Of a stretch of 64,000 nt of DNA, positions 34,256-42,339 are shown one piece after another (positions within the stretch are counted from its first letter, which is position 1; each line of letters begins with the position of its first letter). Below the pieces are notes generated by a model. It saw only the letters and a program-made list of their open reading frames with translations, searched no databases and was not told the DNA's origin. The DNA is from Cellulomonas timonensis (GTDB lineage Bacteria > Actinomycetota > Actinomycetes > Actinomycetales > Cellulomonadaceae). The translations under genes were made by a program, and so were the position numbers. The stretch is from positions 186,001-250,000 of the forward strand of contig NZ_FCOT01000013.1 of the NCBI RefSeq assembly GCF_900046455.1. The letters run 5' to 3'.

Positions 34256-35581
34256 ATGACCACGATCGCTGACCGCGTGCGCCAGGCACGCCTCGCCGCC
34301 GGGCTGTCGCAGACCGCGCTTGCCGGGGACGCGTTCTCACCGAGCTACATCTCGCTGATCGAAGCGGGGCGCCGGGAACCCACGGACGCCGCGCTTGCGG
34401 TGCTCGCGGGCCGGCTCGGGTCCACGGTGGAGTACCTCAAGCACGGCGACGACGGGCCCAACGAGGCGCGGACCAAACTCGAGGTCGACTACGCCAAGCT
34501 CGAGCTGACCTCGGGCGAGTCCTCGGCCGCCCGCGCACGCCTGGGCCGCCTGGACTTCGAGTCGGTCACCCAGGCGCTGCGCGTCGACGGGCTCCTGACG
34601 CTCGCTCGAGCGCATGAGGCCCTCGGCAACCTCGAGGAGTCCGTGGCGATCCTCGAGCCACTGCTCACGGACGCCCGGGGCCGCGGGCACCACATGGACG
34701 CCGCGATCGTGGCCACCGGCCTGGTCGCGTCCTACCTGGAGGCCGGTGACCTGCACCGGGCCGTCGAGATCGGCGAGCGCACGCTGCGCGACCTCGACGG
34801 TGCGGCGCTGGCCGGCACCGACGAGTACCTCCGGCTGGCCTCCACGGTGCTGTGGGCCTACGTCGAGCGCGGCGACCTGCTGTACGCGACGCACCGGGCC
34901 GCCGAGCTGATCCGGCAGGCGGAGGAGGTCGGCAGTGCGCGAGGCCGCGGCAGCGTCTACTGGAACGCCGCCGTCGTCGCCGAGCACCGCCGGGACTACG
35001 AGCTCGCGCAGCGCTACACGGAGCGGGCGCTCGCCCTGCTCGGCGAGGGGGAGAGCGGCCGCGACCTGCCGCGCCTGCGGCTCAACTACGCCTGGCTGCT
35101 GCTGCGCAGCGACCCCGCGGAGCCCCATGAGGCGCTGCGCCAGCTCGACCGCGCGATCCCGGAGCTGCTCGCCAGCGGGTCCGAGATCGAGCTCTCGCGG
35201 GTGGACGTGGAGCGTTCGCGCGCCCACCTCGTGCTGCATGACCCCGTGCTCGCCGAGGCCTGCGCACGGGACGCGATCGCGCGGCTGGGCGAGCAGCCGC
35301 GTCTGGAGACTGCGGTCGCCCAGCTCGCACTGGGGGATGCGCTCTACGCCCGGGAGGACGTCGCGGGGGCGACGCGGGCGTACCGATGGGCCGCGGACAT
35401 GCTCGGCATGATGTCCGCGAACCGGAAGTCGGCCGCCGCCTGGCGTGAGCTCGGCGACCGCTTCATCGGGAACGGGGACGTCGCGGGGGCAGCACATGCC
35501 TTCGATCGCGCTCTCCGCGAGGCGGGTATCCGGCCCGCCGTGCCAGCTGTCCTCCGGGAGGTGTGGAACGCGGGGGTGTGA
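34256..35581 (+). CDS. XRE-family HTH regulator with TPR domain (RRNPP-like)
   Basis: Regulator of 441 residues. An XRE HTH occupies about residues 5-60 (IADRVRQARLAAGLSQTALA, YISLIEAGRREPTDAALAVL). The remaining about 370 residues are helical TPR-like repeats (LLTLARAHEALGNLEESVAI, VASYLEAGDLHRAVEIGERT, YELAQRYTERALALLGEGES, VAGAAHAFDRALREAG). Architecture and length match NprR-like RRNPP receptors that bind short secreted peptides. The gene for such a peptide precedes it. The DNA-binding target is probably the GTGAC-rich region between 33.75 and 34.25 kb (inference). Ends at a perfect 15-bp hairpin convergent with rpsT. Confidence 0.88.
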   Translation: MTTIADRVRQARLAAGLSQTALAGDAFSPSYISLIEAGRREPTDAALAVLAGRLGSTVEYLKHGDDGPNEARTKLEVDYAKLELTSGESSAARARLGRLDFESVTQALRVDGLLTLARAHEALGNLEESVAILEPLLTDARGRGHHMDAAIVATGLVASYLEAGDLHRAVEIGERTLRDLDGAALAGTDEYLRLASTVLWAYVERGDLLYATHRAAELIRQAEEVGSARGRGSVYWNAAVVAEHRRDYELAQRYTERALALLGEGESGRDLPRLRLNYAWLLLRSDPAEPHEALRQLDRAIPELLASGSEIELSRVDVERSRAHLVLHDPVLAEACARDAIARLGEQPRLETAVAQLALGDALYAREDVAGATRAYRWAADMLGMMSANRKSAAAWRELGDRFIGNGDVAGAAHAFDRALREAGIRPAVPAVLREVWNAGV

Positions 35582-35603
35582 TCCCGCCGACCGTCGGACA
35601 TGG

Positions 35604-35639
35604 CGAAGGCGTCACCCCGCAGGGGGGGTGACGCCTTCG
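35604..35639. terminator. Bidirectional terminator between XRE-TPR gene and rpsT
   Basis: Perfect 15-bp stem: CGAAGGCGTCACCCC (35604-35618) with GGGGTGACGCCTTCG (35625-35639), 6-nt loop. Serves both convergent genes. Confidence 0.85.
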
Positions 35640-35659
35640 TTGGTCCTAGGTGGGCCTCG

Positions 35660-35920
35660 TCAGATCGACGAGACCGCCTTCGCCAGCGCGGACTTCTTGT
35701 TGGCGGCCTGGTTCGAGTGGATGACACCCTTCGAGACAGCCTTGTCGAGCTTGCGCGACGCGGTCACGAGGGCGGCCGATGCGGCCTCCTTGTCGCCACC
35801 GGCGACGGCCTCGCGGACACGACGCACGTGCGTCTTGAGCTCCGACTTGACCGCCTTGTTGCGCAGGCGCGCCTTCTCGTTGGTGCCGATGCGCTTGATC
35901 TGAGACTTGATGTTCGCCAC
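35660..35920 (-). CDS. rpsT: 30S ribosomal protein S20
   Basis: S20, 86 residues, beginning [20 protein letters not shown] and ending [13 protein letters not shown]. It binds 16S rRNA in the small subunit body. GTG 35920 is chosen because the conserved N-terminus starts there; GAAAG lies upstream. A promoter with a palindromic spacer is visible about 140 bp upstream, and a long leader (about 140 nt) separates them, which may hold autoregulation as known for S20 in other bacteria. Confidence 0.97.
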   Translation of the reverse strand: MANIKSQIKRIGTNEKARLRNKAVKSELKTHVRRVREAVAGGDKEAASAALVTASRKLDKAVSKGVIHSNQAANKKSALAKAVSSI

Positions 35921-36060
35921 GTGTGGACTTTCTTGTGTGTTCGCCTGAGCGATCGATGAGGTCGTAGAGGGCTTGTCCAGCACCGGGACTTGGGCGTGGG
36001 GATACCCGCGGGGAGGCGCTGGACGAGTGCCCGCCGACCTGGGCGGACACGCGAGTTCCC

Positions 36061-36088
36061 ATCGTAGCAGTTGAACTGCACGTCACAA
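36061..36088 (-). promoter_or_regulatory. Probable rpsT promoter with palindromic spacer
   Basis: On the minus strand TTGTGA (36088-36083) and TACGAT (36066-36061) are spaced by 16 bp. The spacer contains the palindrome GCAGTT-G-AACTGC (36067-36079). The -35 overlaps the stop of the upstream PemK-like gene. Confidence 0.5.
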
Positions 36089-36571
36089 GGCGCGCACGAC
36101 CCGGTCGAAGACCGCGCGGTCGAGCACCGCGCCCTCGCGTCGCACTGCCGCCGGGTCGACGCGCAGCACCCGGTCGAGCCGGACCTCGCTGGGCCGGCCG
36201 CGCGGGTCCCAGCCGCCGGCCCCGATGTCCGCCCAGCGCCGCCCATGCCGGGCCTCGTCCGCCGCGTCGAGGTCGTGGTCCTTGCTCGAGAGCATCAAGG
36301 CCAGCAGCCACGTGCCGTCCCGGCCCACGACGAGCACGGGCCGGTCCTTGCCGCGTGACGGGTCGTCCTCGTAGGGGACCCACGTCCAGACGACCTCGCC
36401 CGGATCAGCCTCGCCGTCGAGCCGGGGCGTGTACTCGGCGCGGACCGTGCCGCTGAAGTCCCCGGGCGCCGTGCGCCGCGACGGCGCGGTGCGCGGCGGC
36501 GTTGACGCGCGGAGGGCCGCGGTACGCCGCAGCACCGACCGGAGCGCGCGCCGCCATCTGCCGTTCGTCAC
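36083..36571 (-). CDS. PemK/MazF-family protein, no antitoxin partner
   Basis: Protein of 162 residues. A basic N-terminal extension of about 40 residues is followed by a PemK/MazF-fold domain (PF02452): PGEVVWTWVPYEDDPSRGKD, RPVLVVGRDGTWLLALMLSS and SEVRLDRVLRVDP. The KDRPVLVVG strand is the family hallmark. MazF toxins are about 110 residues and follow an antitoxin; here none is adjacent, and such solitary actinobacterial homologues near rpsT are common, so a housekeeping or RNA-binding role is more likely than a TA toxin. GTG 36571 start. Confidence 0.82.
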   Translation of the reverse strand: MTNGRWRRALRSVLRRTAALRASTPPRTAPSRRTAPGDFSGTVRAEYTPRLDGEADPGEVVWTWVPYEDDPSRGKDRPVLVVGRDGTWLLALMLSSKDHDLDAADEARHGRRWADIGAGGWDPRGRPSEVRLDRVLRVDPAAVRREGAVLDRAVFDRVVRAL

Positions 36572-36660
36572 CCGCTCACCCTAGAGGCGTCGCCGGGACC
36601 CAGGTCAGAGGACGAGCGCGATGTCACACGCGCGTCACACAGCAGGGGTACGTTCCGGTC

Positions 36661-38262
36661 ATGGCGGACCTCTTCGACGACTACCCGGTCGGCCTCGCGT
36701 GGGACGAGATGCTCGATCGCGGCGGGGAAGTGCGGCCCGCCTACGGCAACGTGCACTCGGCGCTCGCGCAGCTCTCGGCCGACGACCTGCGCGCGCGGGC
36801 CGACGCCCTCGCGCGCTCGTACCTCGCGGAGGGGGTCACGTTCGACCTCGCCGGCGAGGAGCGACCCTTCCCGCTCGACGTGGCGCCGCGCGTGCTGACC
36901 AGCCAGGAGTGGGACCAGGTCGCCCCCGGCGTGGCCCAGCGGGTGCGCGCGCTCGAGGCCTTCCTCGCGGACGTCTACGGCCCCCAGAAGGCCGTCGCCG
37001 ACGGTGTGGTGCCCCGTGGCCTGATCGTCTCGTCCACGCACTTCCATCGGGCGGCCCGCGGCATCCAGCCCCCCAACGGTGTGCGCGTGCACGTCTCGGG
37101 GATCGACCTGATCCGCGACGAGGCGGGCACGTTCCGGGTGCTCGAGGACAACGTGCGGGTGCCCAGCGGCGTCAGCTACGTGCTGTCCAACCGCCGCGCG
37201 ATGGCGCGCACGTTCCCCGAGCTGTTCGCGACGCTGCGCATCCGGCCCGTGCAGGACTACCCCCGCCGGCTGCTCGCGGCGCTGACCGCCGCGGCGCCCG
37301 CCGGCGTGGACGACCCGACGGTGGTGGTGCTCACCCCGGGCGTGCACAACAGCGCGTACTTCGAGCACTCGCTGCTCGCGCGGACCATGGGCGTGGAGCT
37401 GGTCGAGGGCCGCGACCTGTTCTGCGCGGGCGGCCGGGTGTGGATGCGCACCACCCACGGGCGGCGGCGCGTCGACGTGGTCTACCGGCGGGTGGACGAC
37501 GACTTCCTCGACCCGGTCGCGTTCCGCTCCGACTCGCTGCTCGGCAGCCCGGGCCTCATGACGTGTGCGCGCGCCGGGTCCGTGACCATCGCGAACGCCG
37601 TTGGCAACGGCGTCGCCGACGACAAGCTCGTCTACACCTACCTGCCCGACCTCATCCGCTACTACCTGGGCGAGGAGCCGCTGCTCGCGAACGTGGACAC
37701 GTGGCGGCTGGAGGACCCGGGGGCCCTGGAGGAGGTGCTCGACCGGCTCGACGAGCTGGTCGTGAAGCCAGTGGACGGGTCCGGGGGCAAAGGCCTCGTG
37801 GTGGGCCCGCAGGCGAGCCGGCGCGAGCTCGACGCGCTGCGGGGGCGCCTGGTGGCCGATCCGCGCGGGTGGATCGCGCAGCCGGTGGTGCAGCTCTCCA
37901 CCGTGCCCACGCTGATCGGCGACAGCCTGCGCCCGCGGCATGTGGACCTGCGCCCGTTCGCGGTGAACGACGGCGAGCAGGTGTGGGTGCTGCCGGGCGG
38001 CCTGACCCGGGTCGCGCTGCCCGAGGGACAGCTCGTGGTGAACAGCTCCCAGGGCGGGGGGTCGAAGGACACGTGGGTGCTCGGCGACGCCGCAGCCCGC
38101 CGTGGTGGGCCGCGCGAGCATCCGGCGCCCGCCACGCCGCAGGCCCAGGCGGCGTCGCCAGTGCCGATCGACGCCAACCCCACCGACGACCTGCACGCGC
38201 AGGCGAGCCAGCAGCAGCAGGCGCTCGCCGAGCGGCCCGAGACGCTGGAGGCCCCGTGCTGA
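36661..38262 (+). CDS. Circularly permuted ATP-grasp type 2 protein
   Basis: Protein of 533 residues of the CP_ATPgrasp_2 family (formerly DUF404/DUF407). Motifs: RPAYGNVHSALAQLSADDL, FPLDVAPRVLTSQEWDQ, VHVSGIDLIRDEAGTFRVLE, EDNVRVPSGVSYVLSNRR, VDVVYRRVDDDFLDP, IANAVGNGVADDKLVYTYLP, VVKPVDGSGGKGLVVGP (ATP-binding loop) and SSQGGGSKDTWVL at the end of the domain. About 55 Ala/Pro/Gln-rich residues follow. With the alpha-E and transglutaminase genes behind it, it belongs to a widely conserved but poorly understood three-gene operon thought to make or modify an unusual peptide. ATG 36661 is the clear start. Confidence 0.94.
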   Translation: MADLFDDYPVGLAWDEMLDRGGEVRPAYGNVHSALAQLSADDLRARADALARSYLAEGVTFDLAGEERPFPLDVAPRVLTSQEWDQVAPGVAQRVRALEAFLADVYGPQKAVADGVVPRGLIVSSTHFHRAARGIQPPNGVRVHVSGIDLIRDEAGTFRVLEDNVRVPSGVSYVLSNRRAMARTFPELFATLRIRPVQDYPRRLLAALTAAAPAGVDDPTVVVLTPGVHNSAYFEHSLLARTMGVELVEGRDLFCAGGRVWMRTTHGRRRVDVVYRRVDDDFLDPVAFRSDSLLGSPGLMTCARAGSVTIANAVGNGVADDKLVYTYLPDLIRYYLGEEPLLANVDTWRLEDPGALEEVLDRLDELVVKPVDGSGGKGLVVGPQASRRELDALRGRLVADPRGWIAQPVVQLSTVPTLIGDSLRPRHVDLRPFAVNDGEQVWVLPGGLTRVALPEGQLVVNSSQGGGSKDTWVLGDAAARRGGPREHPAPATPQAQAASPVPIDANPTDDLHAQASQQQQALAERPETLEAPC

Positions 38263-39185
38263 GCCGCATCGCCGAGTCGCTGTTCTGGATCGGCCGCTAT
38301 GTGGAGCGCGCGGACGACACCGCGCGGCTGCTCGACGTGCACCTGCAGAACCTCCTCGAGGACCCGTGGTCCGAGGAGGACCTCGCGTGCCGCTCGCTGC
38401 TGTCGGTGATGGACCGCACCGACTTCCCGCCCGGCGTCCGGGTGGGGCGCGAGCTGGTGCTGGACGTGCTCGCCTACGACCGCCGCGCGCCCGCCTCGAT
38501 CGCCGGCGCGCTCACCGCCGCCCGGGAGAACGCCCGGCGGGCCCGCGAGACGGTGTCCACCGAGCTGTGGGAGTGCCTCAACACCACCTGGAACCAGTTG
38601 CCCGCGCAGGTGCGGCCCGGCCGGCCGCACGACTACTTCACGTGGGTGCGCGAGCGCGCGGCGATCGTCGCCGGGCTCGTCGACTCGGTGACGTCCCGGG
38701 ACGACACGTGGCAGTTCATGGTGCTGGGCCGCTCGCTCGAGCGCGCCGACATGACGGCGCGGCTGCTCACGACGCGGGCGCTGGCCGGCGCGTCGGGCCC
38801 GGGGTGGACCACGCTGCTGCGCTCCTGCGGCGCCCATGAGGCCTACCTGCGGACGTACCGGGGCATCGCGTCCGACGAGCGCGCGGCGGGGTTCCTGCTG
38901 CTCGACCGGCTGTTCCCCCGCTCGGTGGTGCACGCGCTGGGCCAGGCGGAGGCGTGCCTGGCGGCGCTCGAGCCGGTGGCGGACCGATCGTCGCTGGAGG
39001 ACGCGCGCCGGCATCTGGGGCTGGCCCGCACGAGCTTGGAGTACCGCCCGCTGCTCGAGGTCCTCGACGGGCTGCCGATGGAGATGGAACGGGTGCAGCG
39101 CGCGTGCTCGGCGGCCTCCGACGCGATCCGTGGCCGGTACTTCCCGACCGGCCACCTGACGACCTGGGTGGGTGAGGCGCTGTGA
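38256..39185 (+). CDS. Alpha-E domain protein
   Basis: Helical protein of 309 residues (PF04168). It starts MLSRIAESLFWIGRYVERAD, the diagnostic N-terminus, with SLERADMTARLLTTRA and LEYRPLLEVLDGLPMEMERV later. No catalytic residues are known. The GTG start overlaps the ATP-grasp stop and its own stop overlaps the transglutaminase start, so the three genes are translationally coupled. Confidence 0.95.
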   Translation: MLSRIAESLFWIGRYVERADDTARLLDVHLQNLLEDPWSEEDLACRSLLSVMDRTDFPPGVRVGRELVLDVLAYDRRAPASIAGALTAARENARRARETVSTELWECLNTTWNQLPAQVRPGRPHDYFTWVRERAAIVAGLVDSVTSRDDTWQFMVLGRSLERADMTARLLTTRALAGASGPGWTTLLRSCGAHEAYLRTYRGIASDERAAGFLLLDRLFPRSVVHALGQAEACLAALEPVADRSSLEDARRHLGLARTSLEYRPLLEVLDGLPMEMERVQRACSAASDAIRGRYFPTGHLTTWVGEAL

Positions 39186-40021
39186 GCCGGCTGCACGTGG
39201 TGCACACGACGGAGTTCCGTTACGCGTCGCCGGTCACGGCCTCCTACAACGAGGCGCGGATGACGCCGCTGTCGCAGCCGGGGCAGGCGGTGCTCGAGTC
39301 GCGGCTCGACGTGGCTCCGATGACCTGGTCCCACGAGTACCGCGACTATTGGGGGACGGCGGTGACGGCGTTCGAGGTGCTCGCGCCGCATGAGTCCTTG
39401 CAGATCACCGCCGAGCACCGGATCGAGGTGTCGGACCGGCCCGCGCCGCGCCCGCCGTGCTCATGGGACACCCTGGGCGCCCCCGAGCTGCGCGACAGGC
39501 TCGCCGAGTTCCTGTCGGACACGACGACGACGCAGGCGCCGCGGGACGTCGCCGAGCTGGCGGCCCGCGCGCGCCACGGCCGCGACCCGCAGGAGGCCGC
39601 CGTGGCGATCTGCGACGTCCTGCGCTCCGAGGTCGAGTACATCCCCGGCACGACGTCGGCCCACACCCCGGCCAGCGAGGCCTGGGCGGCGCGCAGCGGC
39701 GTCTGCCAGGACATGGCGCACTTGGCCGCCGGCGCGCTGCGCAGCGTCGGGCTGCCCGCCCGGTACGTGTCGGGCTACCTGCACCCACGCGGCGACGGCG
39801 CCATCGGCGAGACCCTGCTGGGGGAGTCGCATGCCTGGATCGAGTGGTGGGCGGGCGACTGGCACCCCTACGACCCGACCAACCGCACGCCCGCCGGGCA
39901 GCACCACGTGGTGCTCGCGCGGGGCCGCTCCTATGACGACGTGCCGCCCCTGCGCGGGATCTACGCGGGGGCCAGCACCCAGGACCTCGACGTGCGGGTG
40001 CGGATCACGCGCGAGTCCTGA
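39182..40021 (+). CDS. Transglutaminase-like cysteine peptidase family protein
   Basis: Protein of 279 residues with an N-terminal bacterial transglutaminase-like domain (RLHVVHTTEFRYASPVTASY) and a catalytic core. Cys in SGVCQDMAHLAAG, His in GESHAWIEWWAG and Asp in HPYDPTNRTP form the triad. It would cleave or ligate peptide bonds on the product of the ATP-grasp partner (inference). Start overlaps the alpha-E stop. The end overlaps the convergent GGDEF-EAL gene by 17 bp. Confidence 0.94.
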   Translation: MSRLHVVHTTEFRYASPVTASYNEARMTPLSQPGQAVLESRLDVAPMTWSHEYRDYWGTAVTAFEVLAPHESLQITAEHRIEVSDRPAPRPPCSWDTLGAPELRDRLAEFLSDTTTTQAPRDVAELAARARHGRDPQEAAVAICDVLRSEVEYIPGTTSAHTPASEAWAARSGVCQDMAHLAAGALRSVGLPARYVSGYLHPRGDGAIGETLLGESHAWIEWWAGDWHPYDPTNRTPAGQHHVVLARGRSYDDVPPLRGIYAGASTQDLDVRVRITRES

Positions 40022-42176
40022 GCGCCCGCCGGGTCGCCCCCGCGAGCGGGGAGTGGCCCGGCTCCGCGAGCCCGAGCGCGTGCTCGGGCTCCGGGTGCCC
40101 GAACAGCCAGCCCTGCCCGTGCGTCCACCCGTGGGCGAGCGCCAGGCGCCTCTGCTCCTCGGTCTCAATGCCCTCGACGACGCCGTGGCTCGACAACGAG
40201 TCGACCAGGGCGGCGATCGCCGTGCTGATCCGGTCGCAGGCGCCGCCGTCGCCCAGCCGGATGGTGAACGAGCGGTCCAGTTTGAGCCCGCGGATCGGGG
40301 CCTGCAGCACCGACGACAGCGCCGAGTACCCGGTGCCGAAGTCGTCGAGGACGAGCACCACGCCCAGCTCGGTGAGGCGGTCCAGGTCGGCCCGCGCCAG
40401 GTCGGTGGCCTGCAGCACGCCGCTCTCGGTGATCTCGATGCCCAGCCGGTCGCCGGAGACGCCGGCCTCGGCGAGGGCGTCGGCGACCGTCCGGGCGAGG
40501 CCCCTGGCGCCGAGGCCCTCGTCGCTGCGGCCGATCTGCCGCGGCGAGACGTTCACGTACACGCGGCCCGGCAGATCGGGGTGGCGGGCGAGGAACGCCA
40601 CGGCCTCCCGGATCACCCACGCGCCCAGGCCCACGATCAGGTCGGTGTCCTCGCACACCTGGATGAACTCGCCCGGGAGCAGCAGGCCGCGCTCGCGGTG
40701 CTGCCAGCGCACCAGTGCCTCGTGTGCGATGACCTCGCCGCTCGAGAGCTCGACGATGGGCTGGTAGTGCAGCACGAAGTCGCCGCGCTGCACGGCGCCG
40801 CGCAACTCGGCCTCGACGGAGATCCGGTGCAGCGCCTCGCGGCGGTACTCGTCCTGGTAGACCTCCCAGCGGGAGCGGCCGGACTGCTTGGCCACGTAGA
40901 GCGCGGTGTCGGCGTCCCGCAGCACCCGCTCGGCGTCACGGCTGCCGTCGTTCACCGTCAGCCCGGCGCTGAGTCGCGGGAGCACGTCATGCCCGCCGAC
41001 ATGCACCGGCGCGTGGACCACCGTGAGCACTGCGTCGAGCAGCTCGCCCGCGTGCTCGGCTGACGTGACCTGCTCGAAGACGATGACGAACTCGTCGCCG
41101 CCCACCCGGGCCACCGTGTCGCCGGGGCGGATGGCGGAGCGCAGCCGATCGGCCACGACCCGGAGCAGCAGATCGCCCGCGTCGTGCCCCAGGGAGTCGT
41201 TGACCCGCTTGAAGTCGTCGAGGTCGGCGAACACGACGGCCACATGGCCGGGCGCGTGGCGGTGCTGCTGCAGCGCGTGCGCGAGCCGGTCGAGCAGCAG
41301 GCGGCGGTTGGCCAGGCCGGTCAGGTGGTCGTAGAGCGCGCGCCACTCGAGCAGGTCCTGTGCGCGGCGCATCTCGGTGATGTCCTCGAGCTGGTACCAG
41401 AGGTGCAGCGGCTCGCCTGCCCCGTCGCGCACGACGGTGACCGTGAGCCGGGTGTGCAGGAGCGTCCCGGCGCCGGTGATGAACCTGCGGCCCATGGTGA
41501 CCGAGCTCGGTGCGCCCGCCGTCTCGTCCAGCAGCCGGGAGATCTCCGCGCAGCCGGATGCGCGCTCGTCAGGGTGGGCGAGCTCGTCGAGCGTGCGCGT
41601 GAGCAGCTCGGCGGGGGTCATGACCAGCGAACGGGCCAGGGCGGCGTTCGCGCGGACCAGTCGCCCGTCGAGGTCGATGAGCGCCATGCCGATCGCGGCG
41701 TCGTCGAAGGCGAGCCGGACCATGTCGGCTTGGGCGGCCAGCGCGCGGGCCTGGGCCACCTCGGTGGCCGCGGAGTCGATCGTCACCAGGAGCGCACGGT
41801 GCTCGGCGGGCATGTCGACCGGGGCGGTCGTGACCCGCAGCCAGGTGGGCTCGTCGTCCCCTTGGGGGATCCCGACCACGGCGCTGGCGGGCTCGCCGGT
41901 GCTCAGGGCGACGGTGGCGGGCAGCTCGTCAGCGGGGACCGGGCGGCCCTCCGGCGACCAGGCCTCGGCGCCGGCCTCGCCGAGGACCACGGCGGCGAGC
42001 TCGGCGGGGGCGTCTCCCAGCAGGCCGCGCGCGGCGGCGGTGGCGCCCAGCACGGCGCCATCTGGGGCCACCAGCAGCACGCCCCGGCGCAGCGCGTCGG
42101 CCAGCTCTGCCGACAGGGTCAGCCGTGAGGCGGGGGAGGCGGCTCGGGCCTCAGGATGCTGGTCCTGATCGGTCAC
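40005..42176 (-). CDS. PAS-GGDEF-EAL cyclic-di-GMP signalling protein
   Basis: About 723 residues from GTG 42176. Two PAS-like regions (about 20-130 and 150-280) lead into a diguanylate cyclase domain (YDHLTGLANRRLLLDRLAHA; active-site RVGGDEF near residue 358) and a C-terminal EAL phosphodiesterase. The EAL half has EALVRWQH near 485, YVNVSPRQIG, GIEITESG, VLDDFGTGYSALS near 610, LKLDRSF and VEGIETEEQ. All catalytic motifs of both enzymes appear intact, so it may make and degrade c-di-GMP according to the PAS signal. No signal peptide or membrane helix, so cytoplasmic. It coexists with two stand-alone EAL-like proteins at 32-34 kb. Confidence 0.92.
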   Translation of the reverse strand: MTDQDQHPEARAASPASRLTLSAELADALRRGVLLVAPDGAVLGATAAARGLLGDAPAELAAVVLGEAGAEAWSPEGRPVPADELPATVALSTGEPASAVVGIPQGDDEPTWLRVTTAPVDMPAEHRALLVTIDSAATEVAQARALAAQADMVRLAFDDAAIGMALIDLDGRLVRANAALARSLVMTPAELLTRTLDELAHPDERASGCAEISRLLDETAGAPSSVTMGRRFITGAGTLLHTRLTVTVVRDGAGEPLHLWYQLEDITEMRRAQDLLEWRALYDHLTGLANRRLLLDRLAHALQQHRHAPGHVAVVFADLDDFKRVNDSLGHDAGDLLLRVVADRLRSAIRPGDTVARVGGDEFVIVFEQVTSAEHAGELLDAVLTVVHAPVHVGGHDVLPRLSAGLTVNDGSRDAERVLRDADTALYVAKQSGRSRWEVYQDEYRREALHRISVEAELRGAVQRGDFVLHYQPIVELSSGEVIAHEALVRWQHRERGLLLPGEFIQVCEDTDLIVGLGAWVIREAVAFLARHPDLPGRVYVNVSPRQIGRSDEGLGARGLARTVADALAEAGVSGDRLGIEITESGVLQATDLARADLDRLTELGVVLVLDDFGTGYSALSSVLQAPIRGLKLDRSFTIRLGDGGACDRISTAIAALVDSLSSHGVVEGIETEEQRRLALAHGWTHGQGWLFGHPEPEHALGLAEPGHSPLAGATRRALRTRA

Positions 42177-42229
42177 CCTGTTCGTATCGGCTGTTCGGCG
42201 CCGGACATGAAGCACCCGGGGATATTCGT

Positions 42230-42241
42230 CGAACCGGTTCG
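42230..42241. promoter_or_regulatory. 12-bp perfect palindrome in divergent region
   Basis: CGAACCGGTTCG lies in the 163-bp intergenic region between the GGDEF-EAL gene and lepA. It is a possible operator for either gene. Confidence 0.35.
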
Positions 42242-42339
42242 GTTCTCGGCTCGGCCGGGCGCCGGATCGGGGATCGGCGCGCGCATGGGACGATGGGGGG
42301 CAGTCGTCCCCGTCCTCACGAACCCGGAGCGCACACGTC

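Noticed and set aside
36083-36571. Type II toxin-antitoxin module
   Set aside because: Only the PemK-like protein is present; the neighbours are rpsT and the ATP-grasp gene, with no antitoxin-like ORF.
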